From NCBI GenBank assembly GCA_018649725.1, contig JABIHH010000052.1, positions 1-37,405 on the forward strand: a stretch of DNA of 37,405 nucleotides, written 5' to 3'. The first letter of the stretch is position 1, and each line of letters starts with the position of its first letter. Below the pieces are notes generated by a model. That model was not told the origin of the DNA and made no database searches. It saw nothing but the letters and a program-made list of their open reading frames with translations. The stretch comes from Rhodospirillaceae bacterium. GTDB taxonomy: Bacteria; Pseudomonadota; Alphaproteobacteria; Rhodospirillales; UBA2165. Position numbers and translations under genes: made by a program. Positions 22,097-30,621 of this stretch are shown here, in pieces.

Positions 22097-23718
22097 TGAA
22101 ATTCGGTCCGGTCCCCGTTGCGGAGGCCGAGGGGACGATTCTCGCCCATAGCGCGCGCCTTACCGGACGCGTCTTGAAAAAGGGTCACACTTTATCCGCC
22201 GACGACATTGCGTTGTTTAATGAAGAGGGTATCCCGGAAATTACCGTCGCTAGGCTCGAGGCCGACGACATTCCCGAGAATGAGGCAGCAGCTTTGATCA
22301 CGGCTGCTCTGGCCGGTGAGAACGTCAAAGCCGGCGACGCCTTTACCGGGCGTTGCAATCTTATAGCCAAGGCGCGCGGCCTCCTGCTCTTTGATACCAA
22401 CAGGCTCAATGAAATCAACCTTATCGATGAGACGGTTACGATCGCCACGCTTCCTGCCTATGATCTCACGTCCGAGGGGCAACTCGTCGCGACCATCAAG
22501 ATCATTCCCTTCGCCATTTCCAAATCCATCTTAGATCAAGTCATCGCCGCGATATCCGGTCAAGCTTTGGTGTCGATCGCCGCCTTCAAACCCAAATCCA
22601 TTGGACTGATCCTGACCCGCCTTCCCGGTATGAAGGAAAGTATTCTCGATAAAACTCACGAGACAGCCGCCAATAGAGCGATTGAGTTTGGCAGTAACAT
22701 CGCTGAAGAAATTCGTTGTGGTCATACCGAACATGACGTCGTCACAGCGATCAACGAACTGCAAAGCAAAAACTGCGATATCATTCTCATTTTTGGCGCC
22801 TCTGCGGTGGTTGACCGTGAAGATGTCCTGCCGGCTGGCGTTGTTCAGGCGGGTGGCCGGGTTGATCATTTCGGTATGCCGGTTGATCCTGGAAATTTAC
22901 TCTTCATTGGCGGGCTTGGCGATACACCGGTGGTGGGTATGCCAGGCTGTGCACGCTCACCCAAACTCAATGGCTTCGATTGGGTGTTGTGGCGTTTGCT
23001 CGCCGATGTTTCGGTCAAGCGAGAGGACATTATGCTGATGGGTGCGGGCGGGCTGTTGAAAGAGATTAGCGAACGCGGTCAATTGCGCCAAGATGGCACC
23101 GGCACCGCTCCGGCCCGAGAGCCCAAAATAGCAGGCCTCCTCTTGGCCGCCGGGTCATCCCGCCGTATGGGAGAAGAAAACAAACTCCTCACTGATATCG
23201 ACGGCACGGCCATGGTTGCTCGGGTGGCAAAGCAAATCCAGAAATCAAAGGCCGAAGGTATCCTTGTCGTCACCGGTCATGAAGCAAAAGACGTTACGGC
23301 TGCACTTCAGAATTTAGCAACCGGCTTTGTCCATAATTCGGATTACGCAGATGGCCTGAGCACCTCTCTTAAAGCAGGCTTGAATGCGCTGCCAGATGAT
23401 ATAGATGGTGTCATTGTCTGTTTGGGCGATATGCCCCTGCTCGAAGCCCGTCACATTGATCAACTCATAACGGCGTTTGACCCGATTGAAGGTCGCTCGA
23501 TCTGCGTGCCGGTCCACGGCCGCAAGCGCGGTAATCCGGTTCTCTGGGGCAAACAATTTATCGCCGAAATATTAGCCGTCACCGGCGATATTGGCGCGCG
23601 ACATTTATTAGAAGAACACGCGGATCAAGTTATCGAAGTACCGGTGGATCAAGATGGTGTGCTGTTCGATGTCGATACGCCGGAACGGCTGGCTGAATTC
23701 AGGAACCGCTCCACTTAG
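22096..23718 (+). CDS. MoeA/MogA-like molybdopterin-binding domain fused to MocA-type nucleotidyltransferase
   Basis: A 540-residue two-domain protein. Residues 1 to about 335 form a molybdopterin-binding region of the MoeA/MogA type (IILIFGASAVVDREDVLPAG, then GMPVDPGNLL). Residues 345-540 are a MobA/MocA-like nucleotidyltransferase with the GTP/CTP loop LLLAAGSSRRMGEENK (348-363), a later GVIVCLGDMPLL metal-binding aspartate, and GNPVLWG. MocA-type enzymes attach CMP to molybdopterin for xanthine-oxidase-family enzymes, which matches the CoxSM and XdhC genes upstream. The fusion is a known arrangement in alphaproteobacteria. Translationally coupled to the XdhC gene (TAATG). It is the last gene of this set. 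Confidence 0.9.
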   Translation: MKFGPVPVAEAEGTILAHSARLTGRVLKKGHTLSADDIALFNEEGIPEITVARLEADDIPENEAAALITAALAGENVKAGDAFTGRCNLIAKARGLLLFDTNRLNEINLIDETVTIATLPAYDLTSEGQLVATIKIIPFAISKSILDQVIAAISGQALVSIAAFKPKSIGLILTRLPGMKESILDKTHETAANRAIEFGSNIAEEIRCGHTEHDVVTAINELQSKNCDIILIFGASAVVDREDVLPAGVVQAGGRVDHFGMPVDPGNLLFIGGLGDTPVVGMPGCARSPKLNGFDWVLWRLLADVSVKREDIMLMGAGGLLKEISERGQLRQDGTGTAPAREPKIAGLLLAAGSSRRMGEENKLLTDIDGTAMVARVAKQIQKSKAEGILVVTGHEAKDVTAALQNLATGFVHNSDYADGLSTSLKAGLNALPDDIDGVIVCLGDMPLLEARHIDQLITAFDPIEGRSICVPVHGRKRGNPVLWGKQFIAEILAVTGDIGARHLLEEHADQVIEVPVDQDGVLFDVDTPERLAEFRNRST

Positions 23719-23723
23719 GACAT

Positions 23724-23746
23724 AAAAAAACCCAGCAACAGCCGGG
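23724..23746 (-). terminator. Rho-independent terminator of the 161-aa gene
   Basis: On the minus strand CCCGGC-TGTT-GCTGGG (23746 down to 23731, one G-T pair) forms a 6-bp stem directly followed by seven T (23730-23724). It lies about 28 bp after the stop of the minus-strand gene at 23774. There is no T-run on the plus-strand side, so it would serve the MocA transcript only weakly. Confidence 0.85.
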
Positions 23747-23773
23747 CTCATAAACCGTAAATTTCAAACGAGA

Positions 23774-24259
23774 CTACAGGGTCAAACTTAAGTTCTCACC
23801 CTTCGGCGGAACTTCATCATAAATTACCTGCGCCGTCGTCTCATAAGAATTGATTATCTTTTCCAATGATGTATTTGGCTGATAACGCGGCGGCTCTCCG
23901 CTCAAAGGCGCAGATTGCGCATCGATAGAATTAAAAGCTTTGGCAAAACTCTCACTGGAATTTTCCAGCATCGCATTGTTGATACGGCGCGCCGGAACCT
24001 GTTCTACCGGACGGCCGAAACGATCAAACGAACGCGCGCCATCATATTGCCGTCGCTCTCGCTGGGTTTGCGATTGCTGCTTACGCGCATCAAATTGATC
24101 ATATTGGAATTCTGACTGCCCCTCATAAATCAGCGCATTGATCTGATTTAATTCGGTCAGTTGAGCGGGATCGACATTAGCCACAGCGCCGGTAGCAGCA
24201 AACCTGCCGCCGCCGGACGGGATCAAATTCGTACCCGCTATACGTGGCGTTAACGCCAT
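23774..24259 (-). CDS. Hypothetical protein, glutamine- and serine-rich
   Basis: A 161-residue protein that I do not recognise. It has no signal peptide or membrane segment. Residues 1-35 are Gly/Ala/Asn-rich (TNLIPSGGGRFAATGAVANV). Residues 50-80 are strongly polar with glutamine and arginine (DARKQQSQTQRERRQYDGARSFDRFGRP), and the rest is polar with scattered aromatic residues. Composition suggests a largely disordered or coiled protein. It is a single-gene unit with a good terminator downstream and about 78 bp to the alpha/beta hydrolase gene upstream on the same strand. Clean terminator and codon use like its neighbours support it as a real gene; function unknown. Confidence 0.72.
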   Translation of the reverse strand: MALTPRIAGTNLIPSGGGRFAATGAVANVDPAQLTELNQINALIYEGQSEFQYDQFDARKQQSQTQRERRQYDGARSFDRFGRPVEQVPARRINNAMLENSSESFAKAFNSIDAQSAPLSGEPPRYQPNTSLEKIINSYETTAQVIYDEVPPKGENLSLTL

Positions 24260-24337
24260 TTTTCACGCACCTAGTTTTATTATTATGCCCTGCAAATATA
24301 GGGAAAATTGGCCAAATGTCAATAACTCAGAAGAATT

Positions 24338-25144
24338 CTAGGAATTTACTTCCAAAAACGCAATAACCCGTTCTGGCGCTCCATATTCATAGAGATTGTT
24401 ATGTCCGGCTTCGGGAAATTCATAAAACTCTTTTGGACTTGGCGCAGCGTCATACAGTTTACGCCCAAGATGAGCTGGGACCGTCCGGTCTTTGAGGCCG
24501 TGCAGGATTAGAACTGGAGCCTTTATGTTACTGATTTTGCTTAGAGAATCGTATTTATCACGAACAATAAGCGCAGCTGGAAAAAATTTAAAGTGGTGGC
24601 TCGCAGCATCAACCATGGAGGAGAATGGCGCCTCAAGCACAAGGCCAAAAATAGCCTTATTCTGCGCAATTTCCACCGCCACACCCGCGCCGAGTGATTC
24701 ACCATAAATAATAGTTTTAAAAATTGGTATCTGCTTATCAGCTAGGAAGGCGAGCGCAGCCTGGCCATCTTTATAAAGATTCTGTTCCGTCGGATAGCCG
24801 TGATTCGTACCGTATCCTCGATAGCTCAACAGTAATACACCGTAGCCCGCCTCGAGATAAGGCCTCACTTTACCGGCGCGATACCCGATATGGCCGGCAT
24901 TGCCATGCAAATAAAGTAAGGTTGGCGCGTCGTCATTTTGCGGCGCTCGATACCAAGCAGTCAAAGAGAGACCATCCGCCGTCTCAACTTTTACGATCTC
25001 CATTTCAGCAACACCAAAGGCCGCCGGATCAAGATGAGCCGATGACGGATGGTACATAAGGCTACGCTGAAAGAGATATAGAAAAACGCTCGACCCGATA
25101 TAAATGGCCACGACGACAAAGACAAAGGACATCATGTTTTTCAT
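24338..25144 (-). CDS. Membrane-anchored alpha/beta hydrolase (BEM46/YfhR-like)
   Basis: A 268-residue serine hydrolase with an N-terminal uncleaved membrane anchor (about residues 5-25) followed by YLFQRSLMYHPS, typical of the BEM46-like group. The oxyanion motif LHGNAG (79-84), nucleophile elbow YGESLGAG with S150, acid D219 in LHGLKDRTVP and H248 in EAGHNN give a full catalytic triad. It should be an inner-membrane hydrolase facing the periplasm or cytoplasm, acting on an ester, thioester or acylated protein; substrate unknown. It lies 32 bp downstream of the glycine-zipper lipoprotein gene, so the two may be cotranscribed. Confidence 0.9.
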   Translation of the reverse strand: MKNMMSFVFVVVAIYIGSSVFLYLFQRSLMYHPSSAHLDPAAFGVAEMEIVKVETADGLSLTAWYRAPQNDDAPTLLYLHGNAGHIGYRAGKVRPYLEAGYGVLLLSYRGYGTNHGYPTEQNLYKDGQAALAFLADKQIPIFKTIIYGESLGAGVAVEIAQNKAIFGLVLEAPFSSMVDAASHHFKFFPAALIVRDKYDSLSKISNIKAPVLILHGLKDRTVPAHLGRKLYDAAPSPKEFYEFPEAGHNNLYEYGAPERVIAFLEVNS

Positions 25145-25176
25145 GCCGCCATTATAGCGCTCTCAGAATTTGAAAA

Positions 25177-25653
25177 CTAGATGCGACTATCGACGAACCA
25201 AGCATCAGCACTGATTTTACAAGCCCGCCCGTGGGTTCTTCCCACCTGCCGATCAACTGCGATCGACGCGTCAAAATCGCGGCAAAGCTGGCCTTTATCA
25301 ACGTAGTAACTTCGCGTTGGCTTGATTGTTCCAGCGACACCCGTATCGGGATTAGTCCAGGAATAGACCTGACCATCGCTAACATTATCCATCGCGACCT
25401 TAGCCGAATCTTTAAATTTCGCGCGATCTGATGGGATTAGGCTGTCCCCATAAGCAAAACCAGCCATACCGCCAAGTGTTGCACCTGCGGCCATAAATAA
25501 TAAATTGCCGGCGCCGCCACCAAACTGGCTGCCAATATAAGTTCCAATAATACCGCCGCCGATAACGCCAATCGTTTGGCCGGTGGTTAGGCGATTGTTT
25601 CCGGAACATGCTGCCAGAAACAAAACAAGTGCCACTATAAGCCCTTTTTTCAT
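25177..25653 (-). CDS. Glycine-zipper lipoprotein, 17 kDa surface-antigen type
   Basis: A 158-residue lipoprotein. The signal peptide ends in a lipobox LAAC with C16 as the lipidated residue. A glycine-zipper region follows (about 28-72, GVIGGGIIGTYIGSQFGGG and GATLGGMAGFAYGDSL). The C-terminal domain (about 95-155) has CRDFDASIAVDRQVGRTHGRACKISADAW, the cysteine and G-x-A-C layout of the rickettsial 17 kDa antigen family. It is probably anchored in the outer membrane. A clear ribosome binding site (AGGGGAG) precedes the ATG. Upstream hydrolase pairing is possible. Confidence 0.88.
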   Translation of the reverse strand: MKKGLIVALVLFLAACSGNNRLTTGQTIGVIGGGIIGTYIGSQFGGGAGNLLFMAAGATLGGMAGFAYGDSLIPSDRAKFKDSAKVAMDNVSDGQVYSWTNPDTGVAGTIKPTRSYYVDKGQLCRDFDASIAVDRQVGRTHGRACKISADAWFVDSRI

Positions 25654-25907
25654 CTCCCCTACTCCATTCGTTACAGGCCAAAAAACAGACCTTGGTGAGG
25701 ATATTCAGCGCTAAATATACCGTCGAAATCGTTTAAAATTTAATAACGTTCGATCTGGCGAAAGCTAATTACAGTAATCGATACCCGCTTAGGCACCGTT
25801 TGGCCAAATTTCCACCAAAAAATATATCACATTTTGAAGATATTCATGGAAAATGCCGCTGATAGATAGCATATGACATAAAAGCCCCATTAATTAAGGA
25901 TAGATGC

Positions 25908-26258
25908 ATGGCGTTTGTGAAAAGAGACGAGACGGGTGCAATTGAGGCAATTACCCTCACCCCGACCGGTGATAAGCCAGAGGTCGTTGATCCGACCTCT
26001 GGCGAAGTCATTACCTTTCTGTTTGGTGGCGATCCTCAAGAAGGCGCTCAAGAAAGCTGGATAACGGCCGATCTGTCTTTAGCCCGGGTTGTTGAGGACG
26101 TTGTCGATGTTCTTATTAAGAAAAAACTCATCGAAATAACGGATTTTCCAATTCCAGCGCAGCAAAAGCTGATTTCCAGGCGCGGTAAGCGCAACGACTA
26201 TGGCTATTTGACAGAACTCTTCCCAGAAGATGAGGAAGATGAAGAGTTGTTCGCCTAA
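25908..26258 (+). CDS. Short conserved proteobacterial protein of unknown function
   Basis: A 116-residue cytoplasmic protein. It begins MAFVKRDETGAIEAI and contains LARVVEDVVDVLIKKKLIEITDFPIPAQQKL, then SRRGKRND, and an acidic tail (PEDEEDEELFA). I recall a family of short proteobacterial proteins with the same layout (VKRD-x-x-G-x-I at the start, a RVxED-(L/V)(I/V)D-(V/L)LI helix, PxxAQQKL), often mislabelled as tryptophan synthase beta-like. No catalytic motif is visible. AAGGATAG precedes the ATG; 254 bp of AT-rich sequence lies upstream. It converges with the next gene with one base between stops. Confidence 0.78.
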   Translation: MAFVKRDETGAIEAITLTPTGDKPEVVDPTSGEVITFLFGGDPQEGAQESWITADLSLARVVEDVVDVLIKKKLIEITDFPIPAQQKLISRRGKRNDYGYLTELFPEDEEDEELFA

Positions 26259-26259
26259 A

Positions 26260-27354
26260 TTACGAGATCAGTTTCACCCGTCCGGCCAGTTCAGGCGACT
26301 CAACGTCATAGCGATAAGCTCTGAAGACACTATTGTTCGGACCGCGCTGCGTTTCGGCAAACCATGGGCTGACAAATTCCCATACAATTTCACCCTCAGA
26401 CGTCACTTCAAATACGCGGCCGTTCAGTCCCTCGCAAATTAGCGTATTGCCATTTGGCTGGCGTTGAGCACCACTGATATTGGGACTAAAGAAAGTCCAG
26501 GGCGGCGAGCCGGTATAGGACCACATTTCGTCACCGCTCTCCCAATCAAATTCAATCACGCGTGAATGATAAATACCACGCGGCACTTGAATACCATTGG
26601 CGAAAAACAACACATTGCCATTTTCCAAAAGCTCGCAATCGTGCTGCTGACCCCATTCATTATCCTGCCATCTCTTAACGACTTTTTTGGTCTTTTTATC
26701 AATGACAATGATCATGCTGTTTTTGCGAAAGCTCAGCATGATATCGCCGTTGGGCAACTCGGTGCAGGCATTACAGTGAAGAAACTCTTTACGCGTGCTC
26801 ATAATATGAAGCGGGAAATCCTCGATATCCAAATCTTCATGGGCATGCCATTCCCAAACCGTTTCACCTGATGGCGTGACTTCTCGGAGATAGTCGCTCC
26901 AGGTATCACCATTGTTATCTTCGCTTCCGGCTTCCGCCCCGAGCATCCTCGCTTGCGCCTCCTTTGGCATATTCTCCCAACCAATGTAGATCGTATTACC
27001 GTTTTTTAGACGGCGGAAATCGTGGTGCTGGCCGTTATCTCGATACTCCCAGACGATGGTGCCGTCCCATTCAAGTTCGCGCAAAAGCCCGCCCTTGCCA
27101 CCGCCGGGACTGGGGCCGTCTTCGACTTCCCCGGACCATAGGAGATTTCCGGTGGGCAACATATAGGCATAATTACCGGGCTTGCTCGGGTGTTTCCACT
27201 GGTGGAGCACCTCCCCCTTCATGCCAATCAAATAAGTTGCATTGCCGTGAAGCGGTGTGATGATCGTAACGCCTGGATATGCCTTAGCGCGATCATACTC
27301 AATTGTTCCAACTGTTGTATGTCTCATGGCTGAGACGATAAGGGGCAAATTCAT
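26260..27354 (-). CDS. Arylsulfotransferase-like (ASST family) beta-propeller protein
   Basis: A 364-residue protein made of repeated propeller blades of the pattern LPTGNLLWSG, LKNGNTIYIGW, LPNGDIMLSF, LENGNVLFFA and QPNGNTLICE, each followed by a W-x-W/Y strand (TVWEWHAHED, IVWEYRDN, IVWEFVSPW). This matches the Arylsulfotrans family, in which histidines of the blades bind the sulfate ester; here GQHHDF and GQQHDCE are candidates. Unlike periplasmic AssT there is no signal peptide, so it appears cytoplasmic. Many genes of this family have no proven sulfotransferase activity. It is divergent from the LLM oxidoreductase gene across 50 bp. An ATG nine codons downstream is a possible start. Confidence 0.78.
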   Translation of the reverse strand: MNLPLIVSAMRHTTVGTIEYDRAKAYPGVTIITPLHGNATYLIGMKGEVLHQWKHPSKPGNYAYMLPTGNLLWSGEVEDGPSPGGGKGGLLRELEWDGTIVWEYRDNGQHHDFRRLKNGNTIYIGWENMPKEAQARMLGAEAGSEDNNGDTWSDYLREVTPSGETVWEWHAHEDLDIEDFPLHIMSTRKEFLHCNACTELPNGDIMLSFRKNSMIIVIDKKTKKVVKRWQDNEWGQQHDCELLENGNVLFFANGIQVPRGIYHSRVIEFDWESGDEMWSYTGSPPWTFFSPNISGAQRQPNGNTLICEGLNGRVFEVTSEGEIVWEFVSPWFAETQRGPNNSVFRAYRYDVESPELAGRVKLIS

Positions 27355-27391
27355 GCCTGTAAAGATCGCTGGATTGGACGAAATTGATCGC

Positions 27392-27397
27392 TATAAT
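27392..27397 (+). promoter_or_regulatory. Perfect TATAAT -10 box before the LLM oxidoreductase gene
   Basis: TATAAT ends 7 bp before the GTG at 27405, in the 50-bp divergent gap. Transcription from it would start at or next to the GTG, giving a leaderless mRNA. The best -35-like hexamer, TTGGAC at 27374-27379, is only 12 bp away, so activity is uncertain. Confidence 0.35.
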
Positions 27398-27404
27398 TTA
27401 GCCC

Positions 27405-28421
27405 GTGATTGATAAACCCAAATTGAAACTGGCCGCCCTTGATCAATCTCCTGTTCGGGAAGGTGGTACAGCCAGTGAAGCCCTTCAAGAAACCGTGGAA
27501 CTCGCACAAGCTTGTGAAAAAGCGGGTTATCATCGCTATTGGGTCGCCGAACATCATGCGACAAGCTCTTATGCCGGCCCGGCCCCTGAGATCATGGTGA
27601 CCCGGATTGCCGCGGCAACCGAGCGCATTCGGGTTGGTTCCGGTGGCGTCATGCTTAGCCATTACAGCCCCCTTAAAGTCGCCGAGACATTCAGCTTGTT
27701 GGAATCGCTTTTTCCCGGACGTATTGATCTCGGCATTGGGCGTGCGCCGGGCAGCGATCAGTTGACAGCCCTCGCGCTGGCCTACGGCTCCGAGATCGGC
27801 ATCGAATACTTCCCGACCCGGATCGCCGACATGCTGTCATTTTTGGGAAACTCTGAACCCCCAACCGAAATGTTCAAACGCATCACTGTATCTCCTCAGC
27901 CGGAGAATCCGCCGGAGGTTTGGTTGCTGGGGTCAAGCGATCAAAGCGCGCATTATGCGTCTCAATTCGGCCTCGCTTTTACCTTTGCCCATTTCATCGC
28001 CCCCGAAGGCGGCGAAGAAGTGTTGCAGGAATATCGGGATAAATTTATGCCTTCAGAATTCAACCCTGAACCACGAGGCAGTTTGGCTGTTTTTCTCACC
28101 TGCGCCGAAACCGAAGACGAAGCCCGCCGCTTGGCAAAAAGTCGAGATCTGGTTCTGTTGCGCCGCGCCAAAGGGGAACGCGGTGCCTACCCCTCGGTCG
28201 AAGAGGCTGAAGCTTATGACTACAACGAGCAAGACCTCCGTATTATCGAGCACAATCGTTCGCAAAGCATCTATGGCGATCCCGAGCAATGCCGAAAAAT
28301 ACTCACCGACCTCGCCAACGACTTTGGTGTCGATGAATTGGTTATTCTAACAATCTGCCATGCCCCAGCCGCCCGCCGTCGCTCATATGAGCTGTTGGCA
28401 GGAGCCTTCGATCTCGCTTAA
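27405..28421 (+). CDS. LLM-class flavin-dependent oxidoreductase (MsnO8-like)
   Basis: A 338-residue luciferase-like monooxygenase that would use reduced FMN/F420-type cofactor in the cytoplasm. Family blocks are LAALDQSPVREGGTASEAL near the start, GYHRYWVAEHHA (the EHH signature), RIRVGSGGVMLSHYSPLKVAE, and GRIDLGIGRAPGSD. VWLLGSSDQSAHYASQFGLAF is the later flavin-site loop. This arrangement fits the MsnO8-like subgroup, whose substrates are mostly unknown. The start is GTG at 27405 with no ribosome binding site, but a TATAAT box close by makes a leaderless start plausible. The amidohydrolase gene follows after 28 bp on the same strand. Confidence 0.9.
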   Translation: MIDKPKLKLAALDQSPVREGGTASEALQETVELAQACEKAGYHRYWVAEHHATSSYAGPAPEIMVTRIAAATERIRVGSGGVMLSHYSPLKVAETFSLLESLFPGRIDLGIGRAPGSDQLTALALAYGSEIGIEYFPTRIADMLSFLGNSEPPTEMFKRITVSPQPENPPEVWLLGSSDQSAHYASQFGLAFTFAHFIAPEGGEEVLQEYRDKFMPSEFNPEPRGSLAVFLTCAETEDEARRLAKSRDLVLLRRAKGERGAYPSVEEAEAYDYNEQDLRIIEHNRSQSIYGDPEQCRKILTDLANDFGVDELVILTICHAPAARRRSYELLAGAFDLA

Positions 28422-28449
28422 GCTGTCCTAAATAGTAACAGGGACTAAG

Positions 28450-29463
28450 ATGGCCAAAATTAACACCTACCCTAAAATCGATATTCACACCCATGTCGCC
28501 TTACCCGAAGTGTTGGCACTGGTGAAAAACGTAAAAATCAAAGGCAAGGAGCCCGGCAAACAACATTGGGTGCCGAAATCCTCCATGAAAGGACATGCGC
28601 AACAATCGGTATTTCCAGCCGCAACGCTCAGTAAACCAAAGGCGCGGCTCAAACATATGGATAAGATGGGCGTCGACATGCAAGTGATCACCATGAATTT
28701 GCCGACACCGAGCTATTGGGCAGATGGTGAGACCGGCCAAGGGATCGCGCGACAATGCAATGAAAGTATCGCTGATTTTGTCGCTTCTTATCCCGAGCGT
28801 TATATCGGCATTGGTACCGTTCCACTGCAAGATGTCACCCGCAGCGTCAAAGAAATGGACTACCTAGCAAATATTGGCCTCAAGGGCGTGACCATTCCGT
28901 CACATATCCGGGCTAAAGATCTCGGGATTAAAAAGTTTCGGAAATTTTGGGCCAAAGCAGAAGCAATGAACATGCCGGTCTATATTCATCCACGTGGGTT
29001 TACCCATGACGAGCGATTGCATGAATACTTCCTGTGGAATTCTGTCGGCCAGCCATTGGAGGAAACCTTGGCGATGACATCCTTGATCTACGAAGGCATC
29101 ATGGACGACTTTCCCAAGCTCAAGATTATCGTTGCCCATGGCGGCGGCTATCTGCCTTATTATGCAGGTCGCACTGACAAAGCCTATGAGTCGCGCGCTG
29201 AAACAAGAACGAACATCAGCCACCGGCCAAGCGATTATCTGTCCCGCTTTTTTTACGACACTGTTGTTTTTGATCGTGATGTGTTGGCTCTTTTGGTCAA
29301 AAAAGCCGGCGACAAACAAGTCATGATGGGAACTGATTACCCGCGTGGTGAAATTGAAGAAGACCCGATCGGCTTTGTAAAAAAATCCAAGACTCTTTCT
29401 AGGAAGAGCAAGGATAGAATTATGGGTTTGAACGCGGCGAAAATGTTTAAGGTTAAAGCTTAA
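28450..29463 (+). CDS. Amidohydrolase family protein (ACMSD/gamma-resorcylate decarboxylase-like)
   Basis: A 337-residue TIM-barrel metalloenzyme of the amidohydrolase-2 (ACMSD) group. Metal ligands visible are H13 and H15 (DIHTHV), the histidine in PVYIHPRGF, the one in IIVAHGGGYLPYYAGR, and the aspartate in MMGTDYPRG. This group mostly performs non-oxidative decarboxylation of aromatic or semialdehyde acids, including products of extradiol ring cleavage. RYIGIGTVPLQD, here with a YIGIGTVPLQDV layout, is the usual mid-protein block. It may therefore act in the same broad pathway as the extradiol dioxygenase 24 kb away, though this is speculation. It is 28 bp downstream of the LLM oxidoreductase and 18 bp upstream of the DUF1194 gene. 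Confidence 0.88.
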   Translation: MAKINTYPKIDIHTHVALPEVLALVKNVKIKGKEPGKQHWVPKSSMKGHAQQSVFPAATLSKPKARLKHMDKMGVDMQVITMNLPTPSYWADGETGQGIARQCNESIADFVASYPERYIGIGTVPLQDVTRSVKEMDYLANIGLKGVTIPSHIRAKDLGIKKFRKFWAKAEAMNMPVYIHPRGFTHDERLHEYFLWNSVGQPLEETLAMTSLIYEGIMDDFPKLKIIVAHGGGYLPYYAGRTDKAYESRAETRTNISHRPSDYLSRFFYDTVVFDRDVLALLVKKAGDKQVMMGTDYPRGEIEEDPIGFVKKSKTLSRKSKDRIMGLNAAKMFKVKA

Positions 29464-29481
29464 AAGAGCCGGGAGGTTCAG

Positions 29482-30306
29482 TTGCGCTACATACTTGCCC
29501 TTATTTCATTGCTAGTGACATCGAATTGGGTAATAGCCGAACCCATCAAGGTCGATCTAGAACTCGTCATTGCAACGGATGTATCACGCAGCATAGACGA
29601 AGACGAAGCCCGCTTGCAGCGCGAAGGTGTCGCTGCTGCACTGCGCTCCCCTTATGTCTTAGCCGCCATTAGAAGTGGCTATCACAAGAAAATAGCCATC
29701 GCTTATATCGATTACTCAAGCCGCGACTTCAACGAGATTGTTGTCGATTGGCAGATTGTTAAAGACAAAGCTTCGGCTGACAAATTTGCTGATGCGTTGA
29801 CGAATGAGCCCCTCACCTTTGGTCGGCGCACGTCGATCAGTGATGCACTTAAAATGGCGGCAGAAATGATTAGGAAAAATAATTTTACCGGCACTCGTCT
29901 CACCATCGACGTTGCCGGTGATGGTCCTAACAATCACGGTCGCTTGGTCGAAGATGTTCGCAACGAAGTTATGAGACAAGGAATCACGATTAATGGATTG
30001 CCGATAATCAACGACAATGGCGGCTTTGGGTCCCGGTTTCATCTGCCAGACCTCGACAAGTATTATCGCGGCTGCGTTATCGGTGGTGCCGGCGCTTTTT
30101 TAATTGTCGCCAGAGACTTTCCTGATTTCGCTCGGGCGATCCGGCGCAAGTTGATATTTGAAATAGCTGAAGCAGCGCCGCCAAAAGTCCAATTGCTAAA
30201 GATTGCCACTTCTAACGGCGAACCGCCATCAGCGAGCGGTTTTGTCTATCAGAAAGGATGTGATATTGGTGAAAGAATGCGCGAACAGATCTGGGATGAC
30301 CCTTAA
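29482..30306 (+). CDS. DUF1194 (von Willebrand factor A-like) exported protein
   Basis: A 274-residue protein with an N-terminal signal peptide (core about 4-17, cleavage after VIA near residue 19). The DUF1194 domain begins VDLELVIATDVSRSID, whose DxSxS (D33, S35, S37 approximately) is the metal-ion-dependent adhesion site of von Willebrand A domains. IAYIDYSS, GRRTSISDAL and DVAGDGPNN are further family blocks. It is probably periplasmic and divalent-cation binding. Function of the family is not known. The start is TTG at 29482 with a near-perfect GGGAGG five bases upstream. It follows the amidohydrolase gene by 18 bp, so cotranscription is likely. Confidence 0.9.
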   Translation: MRYILALISLLVTSNWVIAEPIKVDLELVIATDVSRSIDEDEARLQREGVAAALRSPYVLAAIRSGYHKKIAIAYIDYSSRDFNEIVVDWQIVKDKASADKFADALTNEPLTFGRRTSISDALKMAAEMIRKNNFTGTRLTIDVAGDGPNNHGRLVEDVRNEVMRQGITINGLPIINDNGGFGSRFHLPDLDKYYRGCVIGGAGAFLIVARDFPDFARAIRRKLIFEIAEAAPPKVQLLKIATSNGEPPSASGFVYQKGCDIGERMREQIWDDP

Positions 30307-30333
30307 ACACACCGACAGGTAGAACCAATTAAT

Positions 30334-30621
30334 ATGAACACGCCGAGCTATGACAAAGACCAAGCCGAGACTCTCGCCCTCAAGGCCATCCATTTCATTC
30401 TGGCAGATGAAGAATTGCAACAAGGCTTCCTCGCAACCTCTGGGGTGTCTCCCGATGAATTTAAGGACATGATTGGCGAACCGGAATTTTTGGGTGGTGT
30501 ATTAGATTTTCTGCTGGGCAATGAAGAGCAATTGATCGCTTTTTGTGAAGCAAATGAGATAGAGCCTACCGAGCCAGCTCGCGCACGGTACAATTTCCCG
30601 GGCGCTATTACAGACTATTGA
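30334..30621 (+). CDS. DUF3572 family protein
   Basis: A 95-residue small cytoplasmic protein. AETLALKAIHFILADEELQQGFLATSGVSPDEF followed by PEFLGGVLDFLLGNEEQLIAFCE agrees with the alphaproteobacterial DUF3572 family, which is all-helical and of unknown function. It is acidic. The gene begins 27 bp after the DUF1194 gene, with only a weak AGGTAG 13 bp before the ATG. Its stop overlaps the 3' end of the convergent receiver gene by 7 bp. Confidence 0.82.
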   Translation: MNTPSYDKDQAETLALKAIHFILADEELQQGFLATSGVSPDEFKDMIGEPEFLGGVLDFLLGNEEQLIAFCEANEIEPTEPARARYNFPGAITDY

